DNA of 64,000 nucleotides from Acephala macrosclerotiorum (taxonomy: Eukaryota > Ascomycota > Leotiomycetes > Helotiales > Mollisiaceae), in assembly GCA_014904845.1 (NCBI GenBank), contig MU119229.1, positions 124,001 to 188,000 of the forward strand. Direction: 5' to 3'. Of the stretch, positions 44,453 through 55,298 are shown piece by piece (position 1 is the stretch's first letter; every line of letters starts with the position of its first letter). Both the position numbers and the translations under genes were made by a program. A model generated the notes under the pieces. The model did not search any database, had not been told where the DNA came from, and worked only from the letters and a program-made list of their open reading frames with translations.

Positions 44453-47320
44453 ATGGTCACTCGAAAGCCAGTACCACCCGCAGCAGGTGGCGGTCTTGCT
44501 CCAGCACCCGCCTCCCCTCCATACCCAGTAACACCAGTCGCCCCAAACACAGCGAACTCCTTTCGAATGCAAGATGCTATCGGCGAGCTTCGATCGCCAG
44601 ATTCAGAGACGAACAGCCAGAATGAATGGAGCGGGGATGGAATCGACAAACAGAATGAAGACGCAAAACCAAGTCTGCCAGATTCATTGAGAGTCGGGCC
44701 GCCCCAAGGATTTACCCCAAGCAGCTCGCAGGAAGCATTACGACCTCAAGCAACTGGCACAAATCCCTTTTTGAATAGACAGCGTACGGGAAGCTCGAAT
44801 GCTAGCTCGACTGCTGGGCAAGAGAGCAGCGCCGATGCTTGGGGAGAATACGATACGCCAGCCCCTCCTACAACCGCCCCTCCACCTCCTCCTGTTCCCC
44901 AAGGTATGATCCCATGCTCGACCAACTATGCCGCTCATTCTGACGCTATTGTAGACTCTATACCTCCCTCCGAGCAATTCGAACACCTTTCAGTCAACGA
45001 ACCTAGCACAAACCCTTGGCAGCCAGCTCTAGGTAGACAAACAACGGGACAAGCGCCACCAGTACCATCGATACATAGACAAGGCTCTGAAGAGAATGCT
45101 TGGTCTAGTGCCCCCGCGAGGGAGCCACCAAACCTTCCACCGGTCGATTCCTCACAACCAGTCTTGGTAGATTTGGAAGAACCAGAATCTCTAGCTTGGG
45201 ACGAAGATGAACCCGCTCCTTCACCGGTACTCCACGAGTTGCCCGCAGACAATGTGGCAGAAGCTCGACAAATGCATGAGGACCAACATGTGTGGGACGA
45301 GACCGCTGGGCACCCTTTGCACCCTTTGCAGCAGCATCCAGTGAATACTTTACGACAGACATCTCAAGAAGATCCTGTACAGCACAACGAAGGCTGGAAT
45401 ATGGCTGACCATGAACCCATGCCAATTGGAGCCCAGCAGAGTGGAGTGATCTCCGGGAGTGGAGTAAATCTTGCCACATACGCCAATGAAGAAGAAGCGC
45501 CGCCACTTCCTCCTAGGCGATCTCAAGAACACCCTCCAGCTCAGCCGCCGAGACCGATAATCGATGCTACAACAAATCAAAGTACATCTTCTATTACGAG
45601 TCCAACAGCTGTAGCAAAGAAACAGCGGAAGGAAACTTACGAGATAAAGAGAATTACTTGGCATGATGTTACTGCTGCGGAGAATCCTCGTGTTTCCCCT
45701 ATTTTGGTGCAGAATGCCAATGGTCCCTGTCCGCTTCTTGCATTGGTCAATGCGTTAACACTTTCTACGCCCGCAGATGTGGAGACGGCTTTAGTGGATG
45801 CCTTACGTTCACGGGAACAAGTTAGTCTGGGACTGCTCTTGGATGCAGTTTTTGATGAGCTTATGTCTGGCCGACGAGGAGATGCCGCTCAAGAATTGCC
45901 AGATGTAGCCGATTTATACTCGTTTCTCCTTGCTCTACATACGGGTATGAATGTCAACCCTCGCTTCTTCCCTCCCCCGCCCACCAGAAATTCGAATGAC
46001 CCTCGAAATTCAATGTCACATATTCATCCTAGCGAAAGAGAAGCATCACTACCTGGCACGTTCGAAGAGACAAGGGAGATGAAGCTGTACAGCACGTTCT
46101 CTATCCCGCTTATTCACGGATGGCTTCCAGAACAAGATTCATCAGCTTATACGGCACTTAATCGATCAGCAAAGTCGTATGAAGATGCTCAGAATCTCAT
46201 GTTCCACGAAGAGAGCTTGGAAGAGAAGCTCATCCATGAAGGGTTGAGCTTCGAAGAGCAGGCTACTCTTGAAGACATTGCCACCATCAAAGCATTCTTC
46301 GCTAGTAATGCCACACAACTAACTCCTTATGGATTGGACAGAATCACTACATCTGTAGCACCTGGCTCTGTTGCTATCCTTTTCAGAAATGATCACTTCT
46401 CTACGTTGTACCGCCATCCGGACACGTTACAATTGCTTCAGCTAGTCACAGACTCAGGCTATGCAGGCCACGAGGAAGTGGTTTGGGAATCACTAATCGA
46501 CGTGACCGGCGAGAACGCAGAGTTCTTCTCCGGGGACTTCAGACTCGTCGGCGGCGGCGCTTCAACCCCCGCCGCAGCCCCCTCGCAATCTAACGACGGC
46601 TGGACAACGGTCCAAGAGCGTCGAGGACAAAATCAAGTACCCTCACACACCCAAAACCTCAGCACATCCTCGCATCAAGACGCCCCTCCCACCCCTCGAT
46701 CTCCAAACACAGAACAAGAAGACCACGATCTAGCCCTCGCCCTCCAACTCCAAGAAGAAGAAGAAGAGCGCCACCGCAACGAACTCGCCCGTCGACGCCG
46801 AGAAACAGAGCTCAGCCAACAATACATCGAACAGCAAGGTCGCGGCCAAGCCGGCGGCGCACAAATCATCCCCGTAACCCAACGCGGAGGTGGTGCACCT
46901 CGTGGTAGAGGCCAACCCCAATCCCGCGGTCGAGGAATTGTAAACACATCAAACGCAGCTCAAGAAAATCGCCCTGCGGTTCCACCAAGGAGGAATAATG
47001 CGGCAGGACAGGGACAACCGGTTGATCCGGAAGCGGGTGTTGATGCGCCGCCGCCGAGTTATGAGCAGGCGGCTAATCAGGCGGCGTATAATCCGCCGGT
47101 GGATCATCCGGCGCATCCAAGTGCGGCTCCGAATGGGAGCAGTAATGGGAGGAGGATGAGTGCTTATATGGCGAATTCGCAGAATGTCGGCCCTAGGCCC
47201 GTGGGTAGGAGAGGGACGGGCCTGACGTTGATTGAGCAGATTCCTGGGAGGAGAGCTACGAGTGGGAGTGTGGACAGTAGTTCTGGGAATTCAAGGGATA
47301 AGGATTGTGTTGTGATGTGA
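44453..47320 (+). CDS. MINDY-family (DUF544) deubiquitinase with CaaX box
   Basis: The reading is open throughout. A 51-nt stop-free stretch at 44904-44954 has a GTATGA donor and TTGTAG acceptor and is probably an intron, giving about 938 aa. The N-terminal 370 residues are Pro-rich and disordered. The catalytic domain starts at TWHDVTAAENPR and has QNANGPCPLLALVNAL with the active Cys (about residue 410), EMKLYSTFSIPLIHGWLP, and FRNDHFSTLYRH with the active His. MINDY enzymes trim K48-linked ubiquitin chains. A coiled Gln/Glu/Arg segment (QLQEEEEERHRNELARRRR) resembles ubiquitin-interacting helices. The last four residues, CVVM, form a CaaX prenylation box, and Met in the last place favours farnesylation. 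Membrane attachment is thus likely. Confidence 0.9.
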   Translation: MVTRKPVPPAAGGGLAPAPASPPYPVTPVAPNTANSFRMQDAIGELRSPDSETNSQNEWSGDGIDKQNEDAKPSLPDSLRVGPPQGFTPSSSQEALRPQATGTNPFLNRQRTGSSNASSTAGQESSADAWGEYDTPAPPTTAPPPPPVPQGMIPCSTNYAAHSDAIVDSIPPSEQFEHLSVNEPSTNPWQPALGRQTTGQAPPVPSIHRQGSEENAWSSAPAREPPNLPPVDSSQPVLVDLEEPESLAWDEDEPAPSPVLHELPADNVAEARQMHEDQHVWDETAGHPLHPLQQHPVNTLRQTSQEDPVQHNEGWNMADHEPMPIGAQQSGVISGSGVNLATYANEEEAPPLPPRRSQEHPPAQPPRPIIDATTNQSTSSITSPTAVAKKQRKETYEIKRITWHDVTAAENPRVSPILVQNANGPCPLLALVNALTLSTPADVETALVDALRSREQVSLGLLLDAVFDELMSGRRGDAAQELPDVADLYSFLLALHTGMNVNPRFFPPPPTRNSNDPRNSMSHIHPSEREASLPGTFEETREMKLYSTFSIPLIHGWLPEQDSSAYTALNRSAKSYEDAQNLMFHEESLEEKLIHEGLSFEEQATLEDIATIKAFFASNATQLTPYGLDRITTSVAPGSVAILFRNDHFSTLYRHPDTLQLLQLVTDSGYAGHEEVVWESLIDVTGENAEFFSGDFRLVGGGASTPAAAPSQSNDGWTTVQERRGQNQVPSHTQNLSTSSHQDAPPTPRSPNTEQEDHDLALALQLQEEEEERHRNELARRRRETELSQQYIEQQGRGQAGGAQIIPVTQRGGGAPRGRGQPQSRGRGIVNTSNAAQENRPAVPPRRNNAAGQGQPVDPEAGVDAPPPSYEQAANQAAYNPPVDHPAHPSAAPNGSSNGRRMSAYMANSQNVGPRPVGRRGTGLTLIEQIPGRRATSGSVDSSSGNSRDKDCVVM

Positions 47321-47346
47321 TGATGATGATGATGATGATGATGATG
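47318..47346 (+). repeat. (TGA)n microsatellite
   Basis: About nine uninterrupted TGA/GAT units start at the stop codon of the MINDY-type gene and run into its 3' flank. Confidence 0.9.
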
Positions 47347-49166
47347 AGAAATGAAAGCCTGAGGGTTGGTGGGTGGCGTTTATGGGATGAGGCGTTGAGC
47401 ATGGGTTTATCGGAGTTGAGTTGGTTTGGGGAGGCACAATGGTATATAAGCTCCACACACAGGGCGTGGATTATGCATATGATCTTTTAGTAGCGCCGTG
47501 TAGGGCCTTAGTACTATGTCTTTATACTCACGAAATACTTGATATCTTTGCAGTAGCTGGTGATTCTCGGTATCAAGGAAGGATGAATAACTTAGTCACA
47601 CATGAAATGGACATGAAAGTTTTAAAGCCCCCAGAGGTCCCACCGCACGGGAGAGCTTGAGCCCCCTTAGTTGGAGCACTTCCCAGCTTCAATGGACTGA
47701 TCGATCTGGAACGCGATCGAGCAAGCACCCGCTTGAAGCCTTAGAGACCGGCGAGGAAGAGACTGCCGGCGGCGAGGAGTACTTGACCGGCGACGAGCGG
47801 TGACTGACATTCCAGCGAAGGCTCGATCCAGTGCCGAGTTTGAATCCACAGGATTCCTTGCGAGATTGGAGGTTCTTGTTGCATGTTGGCATGTTTGTAG
47901 ATACTCCGGATATTGACTAAAAAGTAGAGGATGGTGGTTTTGCTGCACGTCGAACTTCTTGAAGCGACTATGGACATGTACATTGGAAATCTTTGTTGGA
48001 TTGTTGCGCATCTTGAAATTCAGCGATATCTGGAACATTGGTCTAGACGGTGAGTTTATAGTTCTATTGCACATCTGGGTTTTTAAGGACACTTTGAATA
48101 TTGGCATTGGTTCAAAGATCGAGTCTGTATTACAGATTTGTCGCATATCTAGGGTTCCAAGGACAGTCTGGACAACGAGCCGCTTGGGAATTGTTATTTT
48201 GTTGCCCGTCTACGTTTATAAGGACATCTAGCACATTGGCCAGGTTGAGGGAGGCTTTGTTGCATATCGTATGGACAGTTGTCCCTTCTTCATTCGAATT
48301 ATAGCAAGCACCAATGTCCCCTTCCTTATTCGAGCACTGGGTGTCTTGTTGCATGTCGTGAGGACAGTTGTCCTTTCATGGTTTGGAGAATGCGCATGCT
48401 CCTTGCTGTATTCGATTCTCTCAATGTCCTAAAAGTCCAAAGGTTTCTAGACGTGCAACAGAGTCCAACAGAGTCAAGGAAAGGGCTCTCAATGTCCAGA
48501 AAGCCATCGAACTTCACGATTCGCAATAAAGTCCGAAAGAGAGATCGGACTTAAGATTGATAGGAGACGGTCAGTACGAAGTACAGACAGAGCCTTTTAA
48601 TTGTCAGGCGAATCCAATACTGTCGAAAATCCGAGCGGTCTGCCCAATCGCCTAGTCAGGAGATCTCTCTTTGGCCTCCAATCGGTTAAATCCTGTGGCG
48701 TCGTTTGCATTTATTTGACCCTGTACTTCGTAGTTCAGCAAGAAGCCAGATTATTCGATAGAACAATCTTTGTGGTGAAGGTAGGAATTGCCTGACAGAT
48801 ATCAAGTATTAGACTCGTATGCGAGACTCCCTTCTTTTTGTACATCTTATTTGAGACTTGGAGTTGGATTTGAAGAGGTTGAAGTCAATTCGTATTCGCG
48901 TAGCGCATAAACACCCGCCAAGCACCGCCTCATGTCGAAAAACGCTCCGAAGTCACCCTCGGATCTCACCACCCGGACGCGGACGTAAGCACAACATCCC
49001 CCAAGTCCGGAACACTCAACTCTCCTACCACCTTCATCTCGCATCCGAATCCTTCTCAAACCCTTAAACCCACCTCCGACATCGATCCTCAATTCCTCGT
49101 CCGAGTTCTACGTGCCTGCTTCTTTGGATTGTGTCGTGGAGATAACAGAAAGCCGACGCGTGCGCA
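47347..49166. other. Gene-poor interval containing a degenerate minisatellite
   Basis: 1.8 kb between two plus-strand genes. No supportable gene. The core (47877-48430) is a run of imperfect repeats described separately. The last 200 bp look like a C-rich leader. Confidence 0.45.
47877..48430 (+). repeat. Degenerate ~60-90 bp minisatellite
   Basis: The block TTGTTGCAYRTC recurs in varied form near 47877, 47939, 48001, 48064, 48136, 48198, 48256 and 48347. Most intervals are about 58-72 bp and the last is 90. Between the blocks, AAGGACA and AYATTGG recur in the same order in several units. The last two units share about 30 bp (GTTGCATRTCGT, GGACAGTTGTCC, TTTC). The array is old and diverged. 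Confidence 0.5.
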
Positions 49167-51992
49167 ATGCCGGATCCCGAGGTGGGCAAGATCCTCACCC
49201 AAATGTACGGGAACAACATGTCTTCTCCGAACAACACTTCTGGGGGCCAAGCGCAACCACAATATCCAGGAGCGCAATTTAGAACACAGGCTCAGGGTCA
49301 GGCTTCTCCTGCTCAGAATCAGAATTCGGGGCCGGGTCCAAGTCATTTGGGTCCACCAGCTACTGTATCGACTTTGGAACCTTCTCCGAGTCAGAACCAA
49401 TTCTCGCCTGCTCAGACGCCGCAAGGTTCGCAAGCTCAGACTCAGGGAGAAGGAAGTGGGAGTTCGATTGGGGGCCCGACTCAGGCGGTGAAGAGATCAA
49501 GACAGAGGCCTACGAAGTCATGTGAGAGATGCCGAGCAAAGAAATTGAAGTGTGATCGAGAGACGCCATGCGGGAATTGCAAGAAAGGGGGTAGAGATGG
49601 ACGGGATTGCGAATATAGATATCCTGGCGGGAGTGGGAATGAGGAGGAAGGGACACCGAAGGCGAAGAGACCGAGGGTTGAGAAGAATGGCACGCTCAAT
49701 ATGGGGCAAGCGAACAGCAATGGATATCACCCATATGCTAGTCCTCAGAATTATGGTGCGCCGGGTGGAGGTGGCGGTGCTGAGCAATTTCCTCGCCCTG
49801 GGTGGTCGACGATTGAGGAGAGTATTGTTGGTGTCCCGGCTTCTAGCTGGGGGAGTGCACAGCATGTTTTGCCGCCGATAGGTCAGAGTGCTTCGAGTGC
49901 GGCAGCTCCTCTTGGAAGGTTAGAGGTTAAGGGGACGAGGTCGAAATATGTTGGTATTGGGGACAAGATGGCTATGATTGACCACGTAAATACATCCTCC
50001 CCTTCTCGTACATCTACTAATGCCGTTCTAGTTCAAACACCCCAAATGCTTCATTATGAAGTCATTCAAAGATCCAGAGATATCATCCATGATGCAAGAA
50101 ATGTCCACCTTCCAGCGCCACTACGCACCGAAACGTAAATGCAAGCCTGAGATCCAGATCCCCTACGGCGGCGATGAGTTGATGGCCGAGATGCTAAAGG
50201 CTCTTCCTTCCGCATATCTGTTCGGAATTTTGCAAGGCAAATACGTATCTAACTGGGAGACTGTATCACGAATCCTGCATATCCCAACATTCATGCGAGA
50301 ATGCGACGGCCTGCAAACTGCTCGTCAATCAGAACCGTTGACTACGCTGCCTTCTCATATTCCCATCTGGATCGTGCCTCAGATCTTAGCTGTCATTTCG
50401 ATTGCTTCACGGTTGAGAGATCCGAGCGAAAGAAGTGCAAGCGGAGAGGAGATACCAGATGAGCCCATCATGAAGAATTGTCTTATGGTTCAGCGATGGC
50501 TTGATGAATTGCGCGGAAAGATTACGCACGAATTTCCGATCCTGCAGACTCGAGCCTTGCTTTTATTGGCGAGACAAGCAAATCTTTCTCATCCATTGGA
50601 GTTGTATCAACGATCTGGAGATCTGGTACGAGTCGCGATGACGATGGGACTTCATAAAGACCCGGAAGACTGTGAACAGATCCCTATATTTCAAAAGGAG
50701 ATGAGACGCAAGCTGTGGTTCACGATCGTGGAGCTGGATATGCAGTTCTGCCTAGCTACTGGAATGCCCGCTTCGATCACGAATTCGAGCTTCAATGTTC
50801 GGGATTTGATTAATGTGGATGATCAGGAATTGGTGGAAGAAATGCAGAACTATCCTCTTGGCAAGGGAGATATGTGGACGGATGCTCTGCCTCAGATTGC
50901 TGTTGTCGCTTCACTTCGAGCAAGACTCGACGCCACTAATCTTCTCGGTAGCTGTCTTGACCTAGAACGAGATGCACCAAACCTCCTCTCGCACGCGAAA
51001 GTCCTCGAACAAGCGCTTCGCTCACTACCCGATCAATTCAAGGGTTCTACTAGGGCCGGAAACAGCAACAATAAACGCATGTACCGACTCTTCACAAGCA
51101 TCATGCTCGACATCTCGCTTCGCCGGCCCCTACTAGCTCTCTACCAAACAGTCGCCACAAGCCCACAATCAAGCCGCTACCCTGAAGCTCGTCGAGGCGC
51201 TCTCCGCTGCTCACTCGCCATCCTCTCCCACCTCGACGCATTAGACCCCGCGGTCGCAGATGTCAACACCGTCAAATCCCGAGATTACCTCAACCTCTTT
51301 CACCTCATCTGTAAAGCCGATATCATGCAAGCCACCATAATTCTATGTCTCGAGATCCGATCCTTCAACGCCTCTCCTACCTCTTCTGCCTCGGAGTCAA
51401 GCCCCGATGATCCATTCCCGCAGACGAAACACAGTTTGACGAGAGTGGTTGAGAACACGTTAAATAGTATTCTGCAGAGATTGGGCGAGTTTGGGAGTGA
51501 TCTGAAGGATATTTTGCCGTTGGCTGTGGTGCTGCATTCTGTTCGCTCAGATGGTACACCTGAGGAGATTAGACAGAGTATGATTCATGGCGCTGAACGA
51601 GTTCTCAGGGCATGCCGAAAGGTTATGCCGAGTATTGAGGACGCAGCATTACTAAATAGTGTTGCGAGAGGCAACGACACCGTAATTCTTACTTCCCGTC
51701 CAATTTTCTTATCTCTAGCTGACGCTTCCTGCAGCAACAACAAGCAGCAACAATGCTCCCAACCACCCAAAACTGGCCAGGCCTAGAACCCAGTATGGCA
51801 CAACCAGGCCAACCCTACGCAGGCTACGGCGGCTCCCAAACATTCGGAGATTTCAACGTCGTATGTCCCTCCTTTGAAAGACCTAGATAGCTGTGTGCTG
51901 ATAGAAAACAGGTTCCGGGTGATCTCAACTTTGCGGATTTCGATTTGGGATTTGCGTTTGGGGATTGGGATATGAATCAGTATTGGCTTTGA
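49167..51992 (+). CDS. Zn2Cys6 transcription factor with fungal-trans domain
   Basis: Four exons (49167-49985, 50032-51681, 51735-51860, 51912-51992) give 891 aa, all junctions phase 0. A Gln/Pro/Ser-rich N-terminus of 110 residues precedes the zinc cluster CERCRAKKLKCDRETPCGNC, which has the standard C-x2-C-x6-C-x5-C-x2-C spacing with the last Cys eight residues on. A basic and Gly-rich linker follows (KAKRPRVEKNG). The middle domain carries helices typical of the fungal-trans region, such as RALLLLARQANLSHPLELYQRSG and RRKLWFTIVELDMQFCLATGMP. The C-terminus is acidic and aromatic (GDLNFADFDLGFAFGDWDMNQYW), a likely activation segment. A nuclear DNA-binding regulator. Targets are unknown. 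Confidence 0.92.
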
Positions 51993-52129
51993 AGGTGTCG
52001 AAGCAAATGCCTTTGTTTATGTTTGTAGGATTAATGCTAATTACGAAACCTGACGATGGCTTAGCAATGCAGCCGAATCGAATCAACATCATTGCAACTT
52101 TATGGCTGGATTTTACACGCGCAGACAAC

Positions 52130-52816
52130 TCAAGCACCAGCAATAACAGGCGTCCCCCTCACCCACTTCCCCTCCTCAAGGCACGTTTCCACAACGAAAC
52201 CCGCAACACCCTCCCTCGTCACCTTAGCCAACCACCCCACACCCTCACCCTTCTCCCCCCAAACCTTCACCTTCTTCCTCTCTCCTTCCTTCCCATCACT
52301 CATCATAGCAGCCCTAACAAGCGTCCATTCTAACCCCGACTCTTCAACAACAGGTTCCAAAGCACTGTGGTCTTCGAACGCAGCAGCCATTCCAAAATGA
52401 GAAGTCAAGAAACGCATAGGCCAAAAGAGGTTGGGATTTGAATCCCCGACGCCGAAGGAGGATATTGTTATTAGGCGGGTTATGGGAGGGGTGGCGGATT
52501 TCATGGCTGAGATGGCTGCTTTATGCGCATCGGTCATCATCCTTGGTGGGGAGATGGATTTCGAGAAGGGACTTTCTGTCTCTCGTACAGAGGCCAGCGC
52601 AACTACGATCGCGGTGGGTGGGTTGGAAGGAGAGGAGAGGGCGCGGGAGATATCGACTTGAGATGTTGCTTGGCCTTCGATTATTTTCAGGCCGGGAGCT
52701 GGGGAGAGGGAGGAAGGTGAGCGGACGAGTGCTGTGACAGCGTGGTTGCGGGAGAGGGCGAGGGAGATTATTAGGCGACCGACTTTGCCTGTGCCGCCGA
52801 GAATGAGGATGTGCAT
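52130..52816 (-). CDS. NmrA-like/atypical SDR NAD(P)-binding protein
   Basis: Intronless, 228 aa. The N-terminus MHILILGGTGKVGRLI is a Rossmann nucleotide loop of the GGxGxxG atypical-SDR type. LVRSPSSL follows strand 2, and ITISSFGVGD and EWTLVRAAMM match later strand/helix blocks of NAD(P)H-binding NmrA-like proteins. No catalytic Tyr-x3-Lys pair is evident, which suggests a reductase of the NmrA or flavin-reductase type or a redox sensor. It converges on the zinc-cluster gene with only 137 bp between the stops, so their transcripts may overlap. Confidence 0.85.
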   Translation of the reverse strand: MHILILGGTGKVGRLIISLALSRNHAVTALVRSPSSLSPAPGLKIIEGQATSQVDISRALSSPSNPPTAIVVALASVRETESPFSKSISPPRMMTDAHKAAISAMKSATPPITRLITISSFGVGDSNPNLFWPMRFLTSHFGMAAAFEDHSALEPVVEESGLEWTLVRAAMMSDGKEGERKKVKVWGEKGEGVGWLAKVTREGVAGFVVETCLEEGKWVRGTPVIAGA

Positions 52817-53589
52817 TTTAATTTCTGTTTAGAAGTCTCAAGTCTTTATCTGCGGAACTGATAAGGGCTTTTGAATCGTAGTTGGTGTTTGTATGAAAGA
52901 TGGATGTGAGTGATACTCACATCATTTCAAGAAGGAACTACTCTTATACCTCAGCTAACTACTGTGCCCTAGGGATCTATTTGAAATCAAAAGCCAGCCC
53001 CGAAAGAGCAAAATGCTAGTCCATTGGTTCTCTTGTTTGTATTTCTCCTACGTCCGGTTTTTTACTTCGGATCCGATGCCTTCGCCTCCGAAAACGAGCT
53101 TATGAAAATCTGGATGTAAAGCACTAAAGATTTCAACTTTGGCCTAGAGCCCTGGTGCATCTGACAAATCCATTTACTTACCATTCTTCTTCTTCACGTT
53201 CTTTGCACATAGATCGGAACTCCGTGGTGTATTTCATAAGCTAACACGTGACTCAGACTCTACCTACGGAATTGCGCCCAGGTCCGCTGTTGACCTGAAA
53301 GCCATACCATACTGTAATAGCCAAGAGAGTATCACAAGCTTCTAACTGTCATTGACCAGGTCTTAATATTGCTACAAGATCAATGCCTTTGACGATAGTT
53401 AAAGGTTTCCTGCTAGAGGAAAAAAGTCCAGGGAGAGTTTACGTAATAAAACGTGATATTTTTGAAAAAGTTAAATCACGTTTTTGCGCCAAGAAACGCT
53501 AAGATGTGTCGCTTTTGGCACTTAGCGCTCCCGTAGTTTAAAGCTCTCCGTAAAACTCCCCGTAGAACAACAGCTTTAGCCTTACGTAG

Positions 53590-53625
53590 GGGGGGTTGTA
53601 GGGGGGGAACGCCCCCCTACTCGCG
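53590..53625. other. G/C hairpin island
   Basis: Two GTAGGGGGG blocks in tandem are followed by an inverted CCCCCCTAC, giving a strong stem-loop. It lies between short AT-rich inverted segments (ACGTGAT...ATCACGT at about 53450-53480) and a run of A/T. Such hairpins occur near the 3' ends of Helitron elements and in other repeats. I cannot define element borders. Confidence 0.35.
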
Positions 53626-54025
53626 CCGGCTGGTGCGAATAAAAAATCTATATATTAAAAGTTTTATAATAAATTCAAGTCGTCAAAGGCAGGGCATGGC
53701 GCGAGGCACGAGGGACATCCCACTATATAAGATGAGCAGTGTAGTGGGTGGTTGATAGAAGCACGTGCTTCGGATTTAAGAGGTTTTCAGGTTCCCGGCG
53801 CTTAGAATTGTTTTGTTTCTGCTCACGACGCGTTGTCAACATCACAGCAGCGCCAAATTGCGAATGAGTTGTACTGGAAAAAAAGCGAGCGGATATGGCG
53901 GCGATACCAAACTCGAGAGAAATATTGAGGGATATCTATTTGGAACGCTGAGAAGATGGTAGGGAGGGAGCGAGCGCTCGAAATTTAAGGACGAAATCAT
54001 TCGCGACGACAACAATCGACAATGA

Positions 54026-54352
54026 GCACGAACGCGAGCGACACAACAATGGCAGATCCAAAAATGGTGGAGCCGTCATGGCAGAGCGGTGCAAGACCAG
54101 CTTGAGATGGAGAGATTGAGGATAGGGCATCAGTACGACTTTCTGCATATTTGGTTTTCGAGACATGGCGATAGGGAATTCGATTTCAAATCGCGACCCA
54201 TATTTTGCTTCCTATTCGACTGGGGCAATACACAACAATAGATGAAGGAGGAAATTTGGCGCACAGGGAAACTGTACCGAGATGCGCGAGCATACCGTTT
54301 GTACCAACGCCTCATTATTGCGGCAGGTCGACATGGCAATGACCAGATATGA
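54026..54352 (+). pseudogene. Possible relic of an unrecognised coding sequence
   Basis: One frame runs for 109 codons with a single TAG at 54239. The first part contains VQDQLEMERLRIGHQYDFLH and the second GKLYRDARAYRLYQRLIIA, with amphipathic, Arg-rich protein-like composition. No start codon is in frame. CAG to TAG is a RIP-type transition. No family recognised; this may be chance. Confidence 0.2.
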
Positions 54353-55298
54353 AGCTCGAGGCTGGAAGTTTCCGGCCGACCATGTCCCAACACACCTCAG
54401 GAGTCTGCCTAACGACACTTTTCATCACATAATGCCTTGGCGACGGGTCTCTTTCGAGAGTCAGAATGAGCAGAAAAGTTTTCGAGCGATTTCTCATCCT
54501 CTGGATCGCGTCCAAATTAAGTATGCTACTCACCAGCGACCTGAATCGATTTCATGTTCAAGTTTTCTACAACAGCATAAGGCAGACGAGCTCATGGAAG
54601 ACTGTACCGAGGCCGTCGCACAGTAGTGAGCCGCGGTGCCTGTGTTGTCTGGGTGTTGCGTGGAATTCTCTTCGTTTATGTCTAGACCCATAGGATTCTA
54701 GACGCAATGAAAGTTCGCTGTCGCACAATACTCTTCAACGCATCACGCTGTCTGAACGAGCACGTGGGGGCTTGTAAGACTCGTCCTTCGAGTCTGGATG
54801 AAACGACCACCCAAAAAGCATTTGCTGGTTTTTGATTTGGGAAACCATACCTATTTTGGTAAAGCTCGAGAATTTGAAAGTCGGAAACTCAGCAGGACAT
54901 GGTCAATCTCCTCCTCTATCACGTGAAGTCTCATAACAATTCCCGGTCCGCATTCCTCGTCCTTATCGGCAAGACTCCCGGGCGCCTCATACATGTGCCG
55001 TTGTCACTCGAGAATGTATTACAATCATCAATTCTGCCTTGTCTACGTTATCGCTCTAGGAACTAAACATTCCATGCACGGAGAGAGCTCCAGCTGATCA
55101 ATGTTTATATCAGGGTTCACAGAAGAGGTATTTCCACCGGAAGGGCGTTAACTCAAGCCCTCAATAGGAATTTCCATCCTTGGCGCCATGAGACATTGCT
55201 CGCCATGGAAAAACATATAATTTCTTCTCTCCCCCAGACAATGCATTGATCATATATCCTTCGTGACATCCTCTCGTCTTCCAGCCCGCACTGCAATT

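Larger units (their letters stand above)
52817..55298. other. 2.5-kb gene-poor, partly AT-rich interval
   Basis: No complete gene. Contents are a G/C hairpin island near 53590-53620 in an AT-rich surround, and a decayed-looking plus-strand frame at 54026-54352. The TRM-like or transporter domains one might expect in so long a gap are absent. Confidence 0.45.
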
